Translations under genes and position numbers: made by a program
DNA from: Anaerococcus sp.
GTDB lineage: Bacteria > Bacillota > Clostridia > Tissierellales > Peptoniphilaceae
Assembly (NCBI RefSeq): GCF_030825785.1
Contig: NZ_JAPJPG010000009.1
Span: 1 to 50,308 of the forward strand
Direction of reading: 5' to 3'
DNA length: 50,308 bases
Shown: positions 42,538 through 50,299 of the stretch, piece after piece
Numbering within the stretch: the stretch's first letter is position 1
Layout of the letters: each line of letters begins with the position of its first letter
Notes under the pieces: model-generated
What the model was told of the DNA's origin: nothing
Database searches by the model: none
The model's input: the letters and a program-made list of their open reading frames with translations, nothing else

Positions 42538-42705
42538 TTATCTACACACATAAAAAGAGAACCCTAAACAGGGTCCTCTTAGTGCAGGGCAAAGAAATTC
42601 AATTGTAAATCTCAACTTTTTGATGCAGGCAAAGATAGAGTTAATCATGCCAATAGAAATAGATTTTATAGTAAATGTTTTATTTGTTAGACATTTGTTT
42701 TTCAT
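42538..42705 (-). CDS. 55-residue leader ORF of the purine operon
   Basis: ATG at 42705 lies four bases after GGAGGG and about 31 bases after the predicted transcription start. The frame is open for 55 codons to TAA at 42538, 23 bases before the purF start. It crosses the intrinsic terminator at 42552-42579, so a translating ribosome would disrupt it. The peptide begins MKNKCLTNKTFTIKS, is basic, and has five cysteines; no family is recognised. It may be a real small protein, but its place suggests a regulatory leader. Confidence 0.5.
   Translation of the reverse strand: MKNKCLTNKTFTIKSISIGMINSIFACIKKLRFTIEFLCPALRGPCLGFSFYVCR
42552..42579 (-). terminator. Intrinsic terminator/attenuator before purF
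   Basis: Nine-pair stem AGAGGACCC/GGGTTCTCT (one G-T pair), TGTTTA loop, five T residues. It lies between the purine promoter and purF, so it must be bypassed for expression. The SD region AGGGTGCT of the leader ORF is complementary at seven of eight positions to AGGACCCT of the stem, a possible antiterminator pairing. Confidence 0.8.
42583..42635 (-). repeat. Direct repeat in the purine leader
   Basis: Plus-strand TGCAGGGCAAAGA (42583-42595) and TGCAGGCAAAGA (42624-42635) differ by one base insertion and start 41 bp apart. They lie inside the leader ORF just upstream of the attenuator. They may be an operator or an RNA-protein site. Confidence 0.45.
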
Positions 42706-42742
42706 AGCACCCTCCATCTTCCCTAAATTTTTGTATACCTAT

Positions 42743-42770
42743 ATTATAAATAATTTAACAAATTTTGCAA
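42743..42770 (-). promoter_or_regulatory. Promoter of the purine operon
   Basis: TTGCAA (42765-42770) and a perfect TATAAT (42743-42748) separated by 16 bp, between fhs and the leader ORF. No guanine-riboswitch core and no B. subtilis-type PurR box was found in the leader. Confidence 0.7.
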
Positions 42771-42818
42771 GTTTTTTTAAGTATTTTCTTTAAAATTATT
42801 TCGCGCAAAGCTAAAGAA

Positions 42819-44474
42819 TTAGAATAATCCAACTATTTTATTATTTTCATCTAAATCAATTTTGTAAGCATTAGCAGCCTTTGGCAGTCCTGGCATGGTT
42901 AAAATATTTCCAGTATAGGCAACCAAAAATCCTGCTCCAGCATTGATCCTAATTTCTCTAATCGTTATATCGTAGTCGTCTTCTGTGATATTGATATTTC
43001 CATCATCTGATAGGGAATAAGGTGTTTTGGCTACACAAATTGGTAGGTTTTGATATCCTAAGTCCTCTATTCTCTTAATATCCTTCTCGCACTTTTTACT
43101 ATAAACTACACCCTTCGCCCTATAGATTTCCTTGGCTATAGTCTCTATTTTTCCCTTTACACTTTGATCTAGGTCATATAGGTAATTAAAATCATTATCA
43201 TTTTCGCAAAGCTCAATTAGATTTTGGGCAAGCGCTTTTCCACCTGCTCCACCATCAGTAAACACACTTGTTTCAATCGCTTTAACACCTAGCTTTTCTG
43301 TCATCTTTTTTAAGAGTTCTATTTCTCTGTCGGTGTCGGTATCGAATTTGTTGATGGCGACTATAATATTTTGACCAAATTTTCTCATATTTTCTATATG
43401 AATTTTAAGATTCTTAAAACCTATTTCAAGTCTTTCTAGGTCTTCTTCTTTCAAATTATCAAAGTCCACTCCAGCATGATATTTAAGGCTTCTTACTGAT
43501 GTTACTATTACACTTGCGGAAGGTGTAAGTCCTCCTAGCCTGCATTTGATATCATTAAACTTCTCAGCTCCAAGATCTGCCCCGAAACCTGCTTCTGTCA
43601 CTACATAATCTCCTATGCCAAGGCCAGTCTTTGTCGCAAGGAGGGAGTTACAACCGTGGGCAATATTTGCGAAAGGTCCTCCATGGATTAGGGCTGGGGT
43701 ATGCTCTATTGTTTGAACTAGGTTTGGCTTAAGAGCTTCCTTCATAACTACAGCGACAGATCCTGTAGCCTTGATATCATCAACTGTTACAGGATTGTTA
43801 TCATAGTCGTAAGCTACGATCATCTTGCTTGCTTTTTCTCTAAAGTCTTCGATGCTTGTAGCAAGGCATAAAACTGCCATCATCTCTGTCGCAACTGTTA
43901 TATCAAATTTATCCTCACGACTAACCCCGTCAGTCCTATTTCCAAGTCCTATTACGACATTTCTAAGAGCCCTGTCGTTTAGGTCTACACACCTTCTCCA
44001 GACGATTCTTTTTGGATCTATTCTTTTTTCGTTACCTTGGTAGATATGATTATCCAAAATAGCAGCCACGAGATTTACCGCACTAGTTATGGCGTGAAAG
44101 TCTCCTGTAAAATGTAGGTTGATCTCATCCATTGGGAGAACTTGGCTGTAGCCTCCACCAGCAGCTCCGCCCTTTCTTCCAAAGGAAGGTCCCATAGATG
44201 GCTCTCTTAGGACAGATATTGCCTTCTTGCCGATTTTGTTTAAGGCCATGGATAGGCCTATGTTTAGGGTAGTCTTTCCCTCACCACTTGGGGTTGGATT
44301 TGTCGCAGTAACAAGGATTAGCTTAGCGTCTTTTTTCATTTTGTTTGCATAAGCTAGTGATAGTTTAGCCTTGTATTTTCCGTATTTCTCATAATCCTTA
44401 ATGCCTAAATCCATACAGATTTCATCTATGTCTTTTAGTTGGGCTTCCTTAGCTATTTCAATATCAGTCTTCAT
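42819..44474 (-). CDS. fhs: Formate-tetrahydrofolate ligase
   Basis: 551 residues. Makes 10-formyl-THF from formate, THF and ATP, feeding PurN and PurH in the adjacent operon. The P-loop-like NPTPSGEGKTTLNIGL, REPSMGPSFGRKGGAAGGG, LHFTGDFHAI, the THF-binding QTIEHTPALIHGGPFANIAHGCNS and C-terminal AGFLVAYTGNILTMPGLPK are all present. Length is typical (about 555). A start at 44477 or 44474 is possible; AAAGGA suits 44474 (MKTDIEIAK). An extended -10 (TGGTATATT) lies upstream. It is followed by the purine promoter without a clear terminator. Confidence 0.97.
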   Translation of the reverse strand: MKTDIEIAKEAQLKDIDEICMDLGIKDYEKYGKYKAKLSLAYANKMKKDAKLILVTATNPTPSGEGKTTLNIGLSMALNKIGKKAISVLREPSMGPSFGRKGGAAGGGYSQVLPMDEINLHFTGDFHAITSAVNLVAAILDNHIYQGNEKRIDPKRIVWRRCVDLNDRALRNVVIGLGNRTDGVSREDKFDITVATEMMAVLCLATSIEDFREKASKMIVAYDYDNNPVTVDDIKATGSVAVVMKEALKPNLVQTIEHTPALIHGGPFANIAHGCNSLLATKTGLGIGDYVVTEAGFGADLGAEKFNDIKCRLGGLTPSASVIVTSVRSLKYHAGVDFDNLKEEDLERLEIGFKNLKIHIENMRKFGQNIIVAINKFDTDTDREIELLKKMTEKLGVKAIETSVFTDGGAGGKALAQNLIELCENDNDFNYLYDLDQSVKGKIETIAKEIYRAKGVVYSKKCEKDIKRIEDLGYQNLPICVAKTPYSLSDDGNINITEDDYDITIREIRINAGAGFLVAYTGNILTMPGLPKAANAYKIDLDENNKIVGLF

Positions 44475-44529
44475 CATTACTTCCTTTCGCACTCGCAAAT
44501 ACTTAAAATTAGAATCGGCTTCCACCATG

Positions 44530-44538
44530 AATATACCA
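44530..44538 (-). promoter_or_regulatory. Possible extended -10 promoter of fhs
   Basis: TGGTATATT, TATATT at 44530-44535. The -35 is poor. Confidence 0.4.
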
Positions 44539-44599
44539 TTGAATTATAAATTTTTAAGGGATTTTATTTTATAATTATTAAATTCAACTAGAAAATATT

Positions 44600-44630
44600 A
44601 GAACAAGAGGCATTTCTAAGTCATGCCCCT
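44600..44630 (-). terminator. Terminator after the CodA-like gene
   Basis: Stem GGGGCAT/ATGCCTC with a nine-base loop and one G-T pair, followed by TTGTTCT on the minus strand. The T-tract is weak. Confidence 0.5.
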
Positions 44631-44637
44631 TATCAAT

Positions 44638-45897
44638 TTATCTTATATTTAGTTTCACATCATATTCTCTTTTGGCCTTTTTGAATAGGAATTCTCCCTC
44701 ACGTACTGATGCCAAACACTCGGCCCTGTTTCTTATAGCTTCAAATTCATTTTCTGCATCCAAAACTATAAAGTTGGCAGGCTTTCCTGGATCAAAACCG
44801 TAGTCATCTTCTATGTGCATGGTCCTTGCCCCATTGTAGGTAACAAGATCGAAGTCTTTTTCGAAGTCCTTTTCTCTCATAAGTTGGCTTAGGTGAATCC
44901 CATTGTCTAGGATATTCATAAGATTACCGTTTCCAGCAGGATACCATAAGTCTACTATGGAGTCTTGGGCAAAGCAGACATTGATTCCATTATCTACAAA
45001 TTCCAAAACTCTGGTAAGTCCCCTACGTTTTGGATAAGAGTCTTGTCTACCTTGCAAAAATGCGTTTTCTGTAGGAAGGGCTATAAAGTTAAGCTTAGAT
45101 TTTCTAAATAAGCCCATCATCCTAAAGGCATAGGAGTCATCCGCAGACCCAAAAGAGCAGGTATGACTTGCTGTAGTCTTTTCCCCTATTTTATTAATCA
45201 TAGCCTCTGCATTGAGTACTTCGACAAATCTTGCCATCACGTCATCTGTCTCGTCACAGTGCACATCTATTAGCCTATCGTATTTTACGGCAAGCCTTAC
45301 GATTTCTTTGATGGATTTTTCTCCAAGCTCCCTGGACCATTCGTTATGAGGGATGCCTCCGACTACTTCACAACCGAGCTTTAGGGCTTCTTCTACAAGA
45401 TCTCTACCTGTCTTTCCTTCTTCCTCATATGAATACATACCATTTTGTGGAAAGGCTACGACTTGGATTGTGACCTTATCCTTCAATTCATCACGAACCT
45501 CAAGGGCTGCTTTAATTCCTGTAAGATTAGGATCTGTACAATCGGTTTGGGCTCTGATATATTGAGTTCCGTGGGATAGGCATTCTTCTACAGCCCCATA
45601 GATTCTTTCTTTCATCTCTTCCTTGCTTGTGCCCTTCTTGAAGTCATTCCATAGGTCAATTGCCTCAAAAAGAGTTCCCGATTCATTCTTTACCTCATCG
45701 GTCTTGCCAATCATATAATAATCAAGATGAAGGTGACTATCTACATAAGGTGGGATTACAAGCCTTCCAACTAGATCGATTACTTCATCACAAGCTTCTA
45801 GCTTATTGCCAAATTCCTTAAAACTACCATCTTCTACGAGAATTTCTCTCGCATCTTCATAACCATAAATTTTTGCATTGATGAATTTTTTCTTCAT
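44638..45897 (-). CDS. Cytosine deaminase-like amidohydrolase
   Basis: 419 residues, CodA branch of the amidohydrolase superfamily. Metal and catalytic sites: HLHLD (after PPYVDS), HCDETDD (metal His and catalytic Glu), SHTCS, and FAQDSIVDLWYP with the conserved metal Asp. YPKRRGLTRVLEF and GNGNLMNIL match CodA. CodA of E. coli has GHDDVFDPWYP here; this protein has AQDSIVDLWYP, so the residue after the metal Asp (Asp314 in CodA) is Ser, and the substrate may be another aminopyrimidine or purine. GGAGG precedes the ATG at 45897. It lies ten bases after the MFS gene, so they form an operon. thiC next door hints at pyrimidine metabolism. Confidence 0.83.
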   Translation of the reverse strand: MKKKFINAKIYGYEDAREILVEDGSFKEFGNKLEACDEVIDLVGRLVIPPYVDSHLHLDYYMIGKTDEVKNESGTLFEAIDLWNDFKKGTSKEEMKERIYGAVEECLSHGTQYIRAQTDCTDPNLTGIKAALEVRDELKDKVTIQVVAFPQNGMYSYEEEGKTGRDLVEEALKLGCEVVGGIPHNEWSRELGEKSIKEIVRLAVKYDRLIDVHCDETDDVMARFVEVLNAEAMINKIGEKTTASHTCSFGSADDSYAFRMMGLFRKSKLNFIALPTENAFLQGRQDSYPKRRGLTRVLEFVDNGINVCFAQDSIVDLWYPAGNGNLMNILDNGIHLSQLMREKDFEKDFDLVTYNGARTMHIEDDYGFDPGKPANFIVLDAENEFEAIRNRAECLASVREGEFLFKKAKREYDVKLNIR

Positions 45898-45907
45898 ATA
45901 ACCTCCA

Positions 45908-47062
45908 TTAAGATAAAGTTTTCTTTGATAAAAACGCCACAAATATGCCAGCTACAAGGACCAGACACATAAAGCTAAGCATAAATTTAACAGAATAATT
46001 TGTAAGAAGGCTCCCCGCAAGGGAACTTGCAAGCATTATAGAAAAGTTAAAGCTTGCTGACTGTAGGGATGTGGCTACAGCCGATGCATTTTCCCTAACC
46101 TGCCTAGCTACTGCTGTTTGAAATAGGCTAACCAAGGCCCCAAATCCTATTCCCCGAAGTAGAAAGGCCATATCACAAAGCAGGCTATAATTTGCGAAAA
46201 AAGCAAATATGATTAGGGACAAAAGAGCTGATCCGAACATAAAAATCGTAAGAGATCTGATATGCCTGTCAATTACCCTAGCTGCAATAAGGACAGAAAT
46301 AATAGAGCCAAGGCCAAACAAAACTTGAGCAAAGCCAATCCCTCTTGTGTAATCGATAGCCCTTATTAAGTTTGTGATATAAGTATAAACCCCGTAGTTT
46401 GCAATGGCTGCAAGGGAAGTAAGAAGCATTACTATGAGCACGCCCTTGTTTCTAACCAAGGTAAAAGGGGAGTTCGTCCTATCACGAATCTCACCGCTAA
46501 CTTCTGGTAGGATAAAGTATATAAGGATTCCTATAAGGAAAATAACGAGTGAAACAGCAAAAAACTCTGCTCTCCAAGAAATTTTTCTACCTATTGCAGT
46601 AAAAATTGGAAGGCCCAGGCTCATACCAAAGGTCGTCCCACTCATGATAAAGGCGACGGCAAAACCCTTGTGGTCCTTATCAGTTAACTTCATGCCAAAA
46701 GATGCAACCATGGGCCAAAGAATCCCTGCACAAATTCCTCCAATCATCCTCCCAAGAAGAGCGATGCCATATGTAGTGGAAATCCCCACTAGGAAATTAC
46801 CTAGGGCAAAGCCCATAAGAAGAGCTAGGATCAATTTCTTCCTAGAAAATCCAACCGTAGCAGATATAAGGGGAATCGAAAAAATTGCACTTGCTATAGC
46901 ATAAAAGCCCAAAAGATTTCCGGCCTGAGTTTCGCTAATTCTTAGACCCTCTGTAAGTTCTGGCAAAATCCCCGAAGGGATAAGCTCTGAGATGATTGCC
47001 ATAAAGGTCACGCTTAAAAGTAAGATGAAATTCGGCCAATATATTTTTTCTTTTGCCACCAC
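45908..47062 (-). CDS. MFS transporter (DHA1-like efflux type)
   Basis: 384 residues with twelve hydrophobic helices in two halves. The loop 2-3 motif of DHA1 MFS proteins appears as GFSRKKLILALLMGFALGN, and RMIGGICAGILWPMVASFG is the helix 4 signature. Similar to AraJ/YdhP-type sugar or nucleoside efflux pumps; substrate unknown. The start is GTG (47062) after GGAGG; a second GTG follows immediately. There is no ATG start. Cotranscribed with the deaminase, and expressed from its own promoter behind a structured leader RNA. Confidence 0.88.
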   Translation of the reverse strand: MVAKEKIYWPNFILLLSVTFMAIISELIPSGILPELTEGLRISETQAGNLLGFYAIASAIFSIPLISATVGFSRKKLILALLMGFALGNFLVGISTTYGIALLGRMIGGICAGILWPMVASFGMKLTDKDHKGFAVAFIMSGTTFGMSLGLPIFTAIGRKISWRAEFFAVSLVIFLIGILIYFILPEVSGEIRDRTNSPFTLVRNKGVLIVMLLTSLAAIANYGVYTYITNLIRAIDYTRGIGFAQVLFGLGSIISVLIAARVIDRHIRSLTIFMFGSALLSLIIFAFFANYSLLCDMAFLLRGIGFGALVSLFQTAVARQVRENASAVATSLQSASFNFSIMLASSLAGSLLTNYSVKFMLSFMCLVLVAGIFVAFLSKKTLS

Positions 47063-47081
47063 AATACCTCCACAAATTAAA

Positions 47082-47153
47082 AGCTAGGGGCCTATACCTC
47101 ATCGAGCCTCCTGTCTAATTATGTCGGCTGATCTAGCAAAGCTCCCCTAAGCT
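47082..47153 (-). ncRNA. Structured leader RNA before MFS-deaminase, possible riboswitch
   Basis: Transcribed right after the predicted start near 47161. AGCTTAGGGG (47144-47153) pairs with CCCCTAGCT (47082-47090): nine pairs with one bulged T. Inside, ATCAGCC and GGCTCGAT form a second helix with a bulged C and a 17-base loop that holds AGGA, and AGC/GCT form a small third hairpin. The P1 3' strand CTAGC can alternatively pair with the internal GCTAG, a possible switch. It is not a purine, TPP, preQ1, THF, SAM or ZTP aptamer by motif. An alternative is a weak thiC terminator, since TTTT follows P1. Ligand unknown. Confidence 0.5.
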
Positions 47154-47167
47154 ATATATCTTATCTT

Positions 47168-47196
47168 ATTATATACTTTTCAATTAATGGATACAA
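47168..47196 (-). promoter_or_regulatory. Promoter of the MFS-deaminase operon
   Basis: TATAAT (47168-47173) with TTGTAT (47191-47196) 17 bp upstream, starting just after the thiC stop codon. Confidence 0.55.
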
Positions 47197-47199
47197 TCT

Positions 47200-48495
47200 T
47201 CATAGGACAATATCCTTACCTTCAAGGATAAGATTCATATTTCTTGCAGAACACATTGCCCCGCACATAGTACAGGTGTCTTCCTCTTCTGGAGCAGAAG
47301 ATGCCCTATATTCTCTACACTTTTCTGGATCTATGGCAAGATCGAACATACCTTCCCAATCAAGTTTTTGTCGTCTCTTACTCATCTCAAGGTCCCATTT
47401 TCTAGCATCCTTTAGCTTAGCGATATCTCCAGCATGAGCTGCAATTTTGGCTGCAACTATTCCCTCTCGCACATCTCTTACATCAGGTAGTCTCAAATGC
47501 TCTGCTGGTGTTACATAACATAAAAAGTCTGCCCCATGGCTTGCGGCAATCGCTCCACCGATTGCACTTGTTATATGATCATAACCTGGCGCCACATCAC
47601 AAACCAAAGGTCCCAATACATAAAAAGGTGCATTGTGACAGAGTTTCTTTTCAAGCTTCATATTCATTTCTATGTCATTTATTGGAACGTGTCCTGGTCC
47701 TTCGATTATTACTTGAACGTCCTTCTCCCAGGCTCTTTTGGTAAGCTCACCTAAGGTGATTAGCTCAGCTATTTGGGCAGGGTCTGTCGCATCATGGATG
47801 CCACCTGGTCTTAGTGAATCTCCTAGTGATAAGGTTACGTCATATTCTCTTAAAATATCCAAAAGTTCATCATAATATTCATAGAAAGGATTTTCGGCGT
47901 CATTCATCATCATCCATCCAAATAACAAGGATCCACCACGGGAAACAATCTCGTTAACCCTTCTATTTCTCATAAAAATCTCAGCATTTGCTCTATTAAT
48001 TCCACAATGGATAGTCACAAAGTCTACGCCGTTTTCCGCATGATTTCTTACAACGTCAAGGAACTCTTGGGCCTTGATAAAGCTAAGCCCCTTATCCAAA
48101 AATCCTACCGCATCATACATTGGTACAGTTCCAATCATTGCTGTAGATTTTTCTATAAGTCTTTCCCTAAACTCTTGGGTCTTGCCGTAGTTTGAAAGGT
48201 CCATTATAGATTCAGATCCCATATCAAGGGCCATATCTACCTTTTGCATCTCAAGATCAAGGTCATTGATGTCCTTAGAGATACCCAAGTTTACATTAAT
48301 CTTAGTCCTAAGGCCTGTTCCAATACCTTCTGGAGAAATTGAATTGTGGTTCTTATTTCTAGGAATAACAATTTCACCCTTGGCTATTTTCTCTAGCAAG
48401 AATTCTTCGCTAACATTTTCCTTCTTGGCAACAATCTTCATCTCTTCAGTTACAAAACCATTCTTTGCAGCTTCCATCTGTGTCTTATACTTCAT
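47200..48495 (-). CDS. thiC: Phosphomethylpyrimidine synthase ThiC
   Basis: 431 residues. Radical SAM enzyme that turns AIR, a purine intermediate, into HMP-P for thiamine. Conserved SPEGIGTGLRTKINVNLG, IHCGIN, SLGDSLRPGGIHDATD, IEGPGHVPIND and the C-terminal cluster motif DTCTMCGAMCSARN are all present. It is the short clostridial form (about 430, without the N-terminal extension of E. coli). Controlled by a TPP riboswitch directly upstream. No other thi genes are in the window. The SD (AGGAGG) is 12 bases from the ATG and lies within the terminator stem. Confidence 0.96.
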   Translation of the reverse strand: MKYKTQMEAAKNGFVTEEMKIVAKKENVSEEFLLEKIAKGEIVIPRNKNHNSISPEGIGTGLRTKINVNLGISKDINDLDLEMQKVDMALDMGSESIMDLSNYGKTQEFRERLIEKSTAMIGTVPMYDAVGFLDKGLSFIKAQEFLDVVRNHAENGVDFVTIHCGINRANAEIFMRNRRVNEIVSRGGSLLFGWMMMNDAENPFYEYYDELLDILREYDVTLSLGDSLRPGGIHDATDPAQIAELITLGELTKRAWEKDVQVIIEGPGHVPINDIEMNMKLEKKLCHNAPFYVLGPLVCDVAPGYDHITSAIGGAIAASHGADFLCYVTPAEHLRLPDVRDVREGIVAAKIAAHAGDIAKLKDARKWDLEMSKRRQKLDWEGMFDLAIDPEKCREYRASSAPEEEDTCTMCGAMCSARNMNLILEGKDIVL

Positions 48496-48500
48496 AAATT

Positions 48501-48529
48501 AAAAAAACCTCCTAAAATACTTATAGGAG
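48501..48529 (-). terminator. Terminator/SD-hairpin of the thiC TPP riboswitch
   Basis: Stem CTCCTA/TAGGAG with seven or more T residues after it. The same AGGAGG is the ribosome binding site of thiC, so the hairpin can both stop transcription and hide the SD. Confidence 0.75.
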
Positions 48530-48535
48530 AAAAAA

Positions 48536-48620
48536 TGCTTCATCCCTCGCAGGCATTATCCTGACCGGTAAGATGGTCGAAGTCAAAACTTCCTCTCAGC
48601 ATATAGCTCCCATAGATCAT
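48536..48620 (-). promoter_or_regulatory. TPP riboswitch
   Basis: The minus strand reads GGGAGC, then CTGAGAGG, then GGATAATGCCTGCGAGGGA: the pyrimidine- and diphosphate-sensor signatures of the THI-box (pyrimidine arm CTGAGA, diphosphate arm GATAATGCC..GCGNAGGGA). It precedes thiC and ends just before the terminator hairpin. Confidence 0.95.
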
Positions 48621-48635
48621 TAATTTACATCTTCT

Positions 48636-48664
48636 ATTATAATAGAAAAGGGAGATTAAGTAAA
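48636..48664 (-). promoter_or_regulatory. Promoter of thiC
   Basis: TATAAT (48636-48641) and TTTACT (48659-48664) with 17 bp between. It overlaps the terminator stem of the CDF pseudogene. Confidence 0.5.
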
Positions 48665-48686
48665 ATAAATAACTTACTTAATCTCC
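48646..48686 (-). terminator. Intrinsic terminator after the CDF gene
   Basis: Perfect 13-pair stem GGAGATTAAGTAA/TTACTTAATCTCC with a ten-base loop, followed by CTTTTCT on the minus strand. Confidence 0.85.
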
Positions 48687-48697
48687 TTAAAGCTATC

Positions 48698-49830
48698 TCA
48701 TAGGTCCAAATCTGGAACAATTTGTACTTGGTAGTCTGGATATAGCGATTCGATTTCTGCTTTTATTTTATCTAAACTTTCTTTCCTATCTACTTCAAAA
48801 TTTAATACAACATCAAATCTTAGTATCTTTTTTTCTGTATCAGCATAAAACCCATGCACTTGCAAGGCCCAATCATGTCTCATTACCTTCATTTCAACAT
48901 CTTTTCTAATCTTTTTTGCTTGTTCATTTTGTGTATTAAAAGAATAAACTCCAAGTGCTATAAGAACTATCCCTGTTTTCTTATAAAGCTAGTATTGTAA
49001 GCTTCGAGTTATCTTATCTACTTCTTTGATATTCATAGTATCATTAAGCTCCACGTGAGCAGAGGCATAATATTTATTAGGCCCGTAATTAAAAAGGGCA
49101 AGATCGTACACACCCAAGACAGCCTCTTCTTTGCTTATTACCTCTTTGACCTTACTAATGATATCTTTATCAGCCCTATGCCCTATCAAGTCATCTACTG
49201 TAGTTATCATCATTTCTATTCCTGCCTTAATCATGAAGATAGAAATGACAACGCCGACATAGGCTTCGAGAGATATACCCCATTTCATAAATACTAATGC
49301 TGATAGAAAAACAGATAAGGATAGAATCGAATCAAAAAGAGAGTCAACTCCTGAGCCTATTAGGCTGTTGAATTTAACTTCTCTCCTTGCTTTTTAACAT
49401 ATTTGCCTAGAATAAATTTAATAACTACAGCCACTCCAATTACTACAATAGATATTACAGTGTATGAAGCTTCTGTCGGATTAATTATCTTTTTTATAGA
49501 TTCAACTAATGATGTAATACCAGCATATAATACTAAACCCGCAATTATCATAGAAGATAAATATTCAATACGCCCATAGCCCATGGGGTGTTTTTTGTCA
49601 GGAGCCTTGCTGGCAAACTTCTCGCCAATAATTGTAACTACAGATGATAGAGCATCTGATAAGTTATTTACTGCATCTAATAACAGAGCGATTGAGTTTA
49701 CAAACAAAGCTAAAACTGCCTTAAATCCTGCAAGGACTACATTTGTAAGTATTCCTATTATGCTTGTTTTAACTATAGTTTTTCCTCTGTTTTCCGCAAT
49801 TAATAATACATCAGAATTATCATGATTCAT
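48698..49830 (-). pseudogene. Cation diffusion facilitator transporter, frameshifted and with a stop codon
   Basis: Three pieces of one CDF-family protein of about 378 codons. The first piece has the helix 2 metal motif region LDAVNNLSDALSS and HPMGYGRIEYLSS. At about 49362 one base is missing (ACA GC then CTA ATA GGC), which shifts the frame; the expected LIGSGVDSLFDS follows in the other frame. Within the cytoplasmic domain a TAG at 48989-48991 interrupts ITRSLQY, and the same frame resumes as LYKKTGIVLIALGVYS. A second independent lesion argues for decay rather than sequencing error. GGGAG precedes the ATG at 49830. Cation (Zn, Fe, Mn, Co) unknown. Confidence 0.85.
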
Positions 49831-49950
49831 ATTTTCTCCCAATTATATATACTATCTTAGTGTATGTACTTAATGATTATATTAATCTATCTATTATTTA
49901 TGTAATCCATTAATAAATCCTTGATACAAAATTATATCTTTCTAAAATAT

Positions 49951-49982
49951 AAGGCAAATATCATCAAATATGTATTTGCCTT
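49951..49982 (-). terminator. Possible terminator after the 103-residue gene
   Basis: Perfect 10-pair stem AAGGCAAATA/TATTTGCCTT with a 12-base loop, six bases after the stop codon. The T-tract is weak (TATATTTT). Confidence 0.55.
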
Positions 49983-49987
49983 AATAA

Positions 49988-50299
49988 CTATTTTATATTA
50001 TGCTTTTCCATTTTCTCAGTAAATATATCAGTAATAATTTTCCTTAGCTCTTCACCTTCTTTTTCAGGAAGTTCACCTGGTTTTTTAGCAACCGCATAAA
50101 GATCTGGATAGTCATTTGCGATTCTTTCGATGGTCTTAGTTGTTGAATGTTTCCTTACAAAAAAAGGGATTTTCTTAATCCATCCATCTGGTAGCAGTGC
50201 CAAGATCTTATCTCCTGCTTCCTTATCACTAACTTCTCCGCTTGATAACCCTTCATTTATTTCTTCTTGTTCTTTTTGTGTAAAATCTTCTAATTTCAT
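49988..50299 (-). CDS. Hypothetical 103-residue protein
   Basis: Small soluble, charged, mostly helical protein with no signal peptide. It begins MKLEDFTQKEQEEINEGLSS and has a more hydrophobic centre DGWIKKIPFFVRKH. It ends with a helical EKMEKHNIK. No family recognised. The ATG at 50299 is nine bases from the window end, so the ribosome binding site and promoter cannot be judged and an earlier start is possible. Confidence 0.55.
   Translation of the reverse strand: MKLEDFTQKEQEEINEGLSSGEVSDKEAGDKILALLPDGWIKKIPFFVRKHSTTKTIERIANDYPDLYAVAKKPGELPEKEGEELRKIITDIFTEKMEKHNIK

Noticed and set aside
42515..42740. Guanine riboswitch or PRPP/ykkC aptamer before purF
   Set aside because: Neither the purine P2/P3 loop sequences nor the ykkC core motifs are present.
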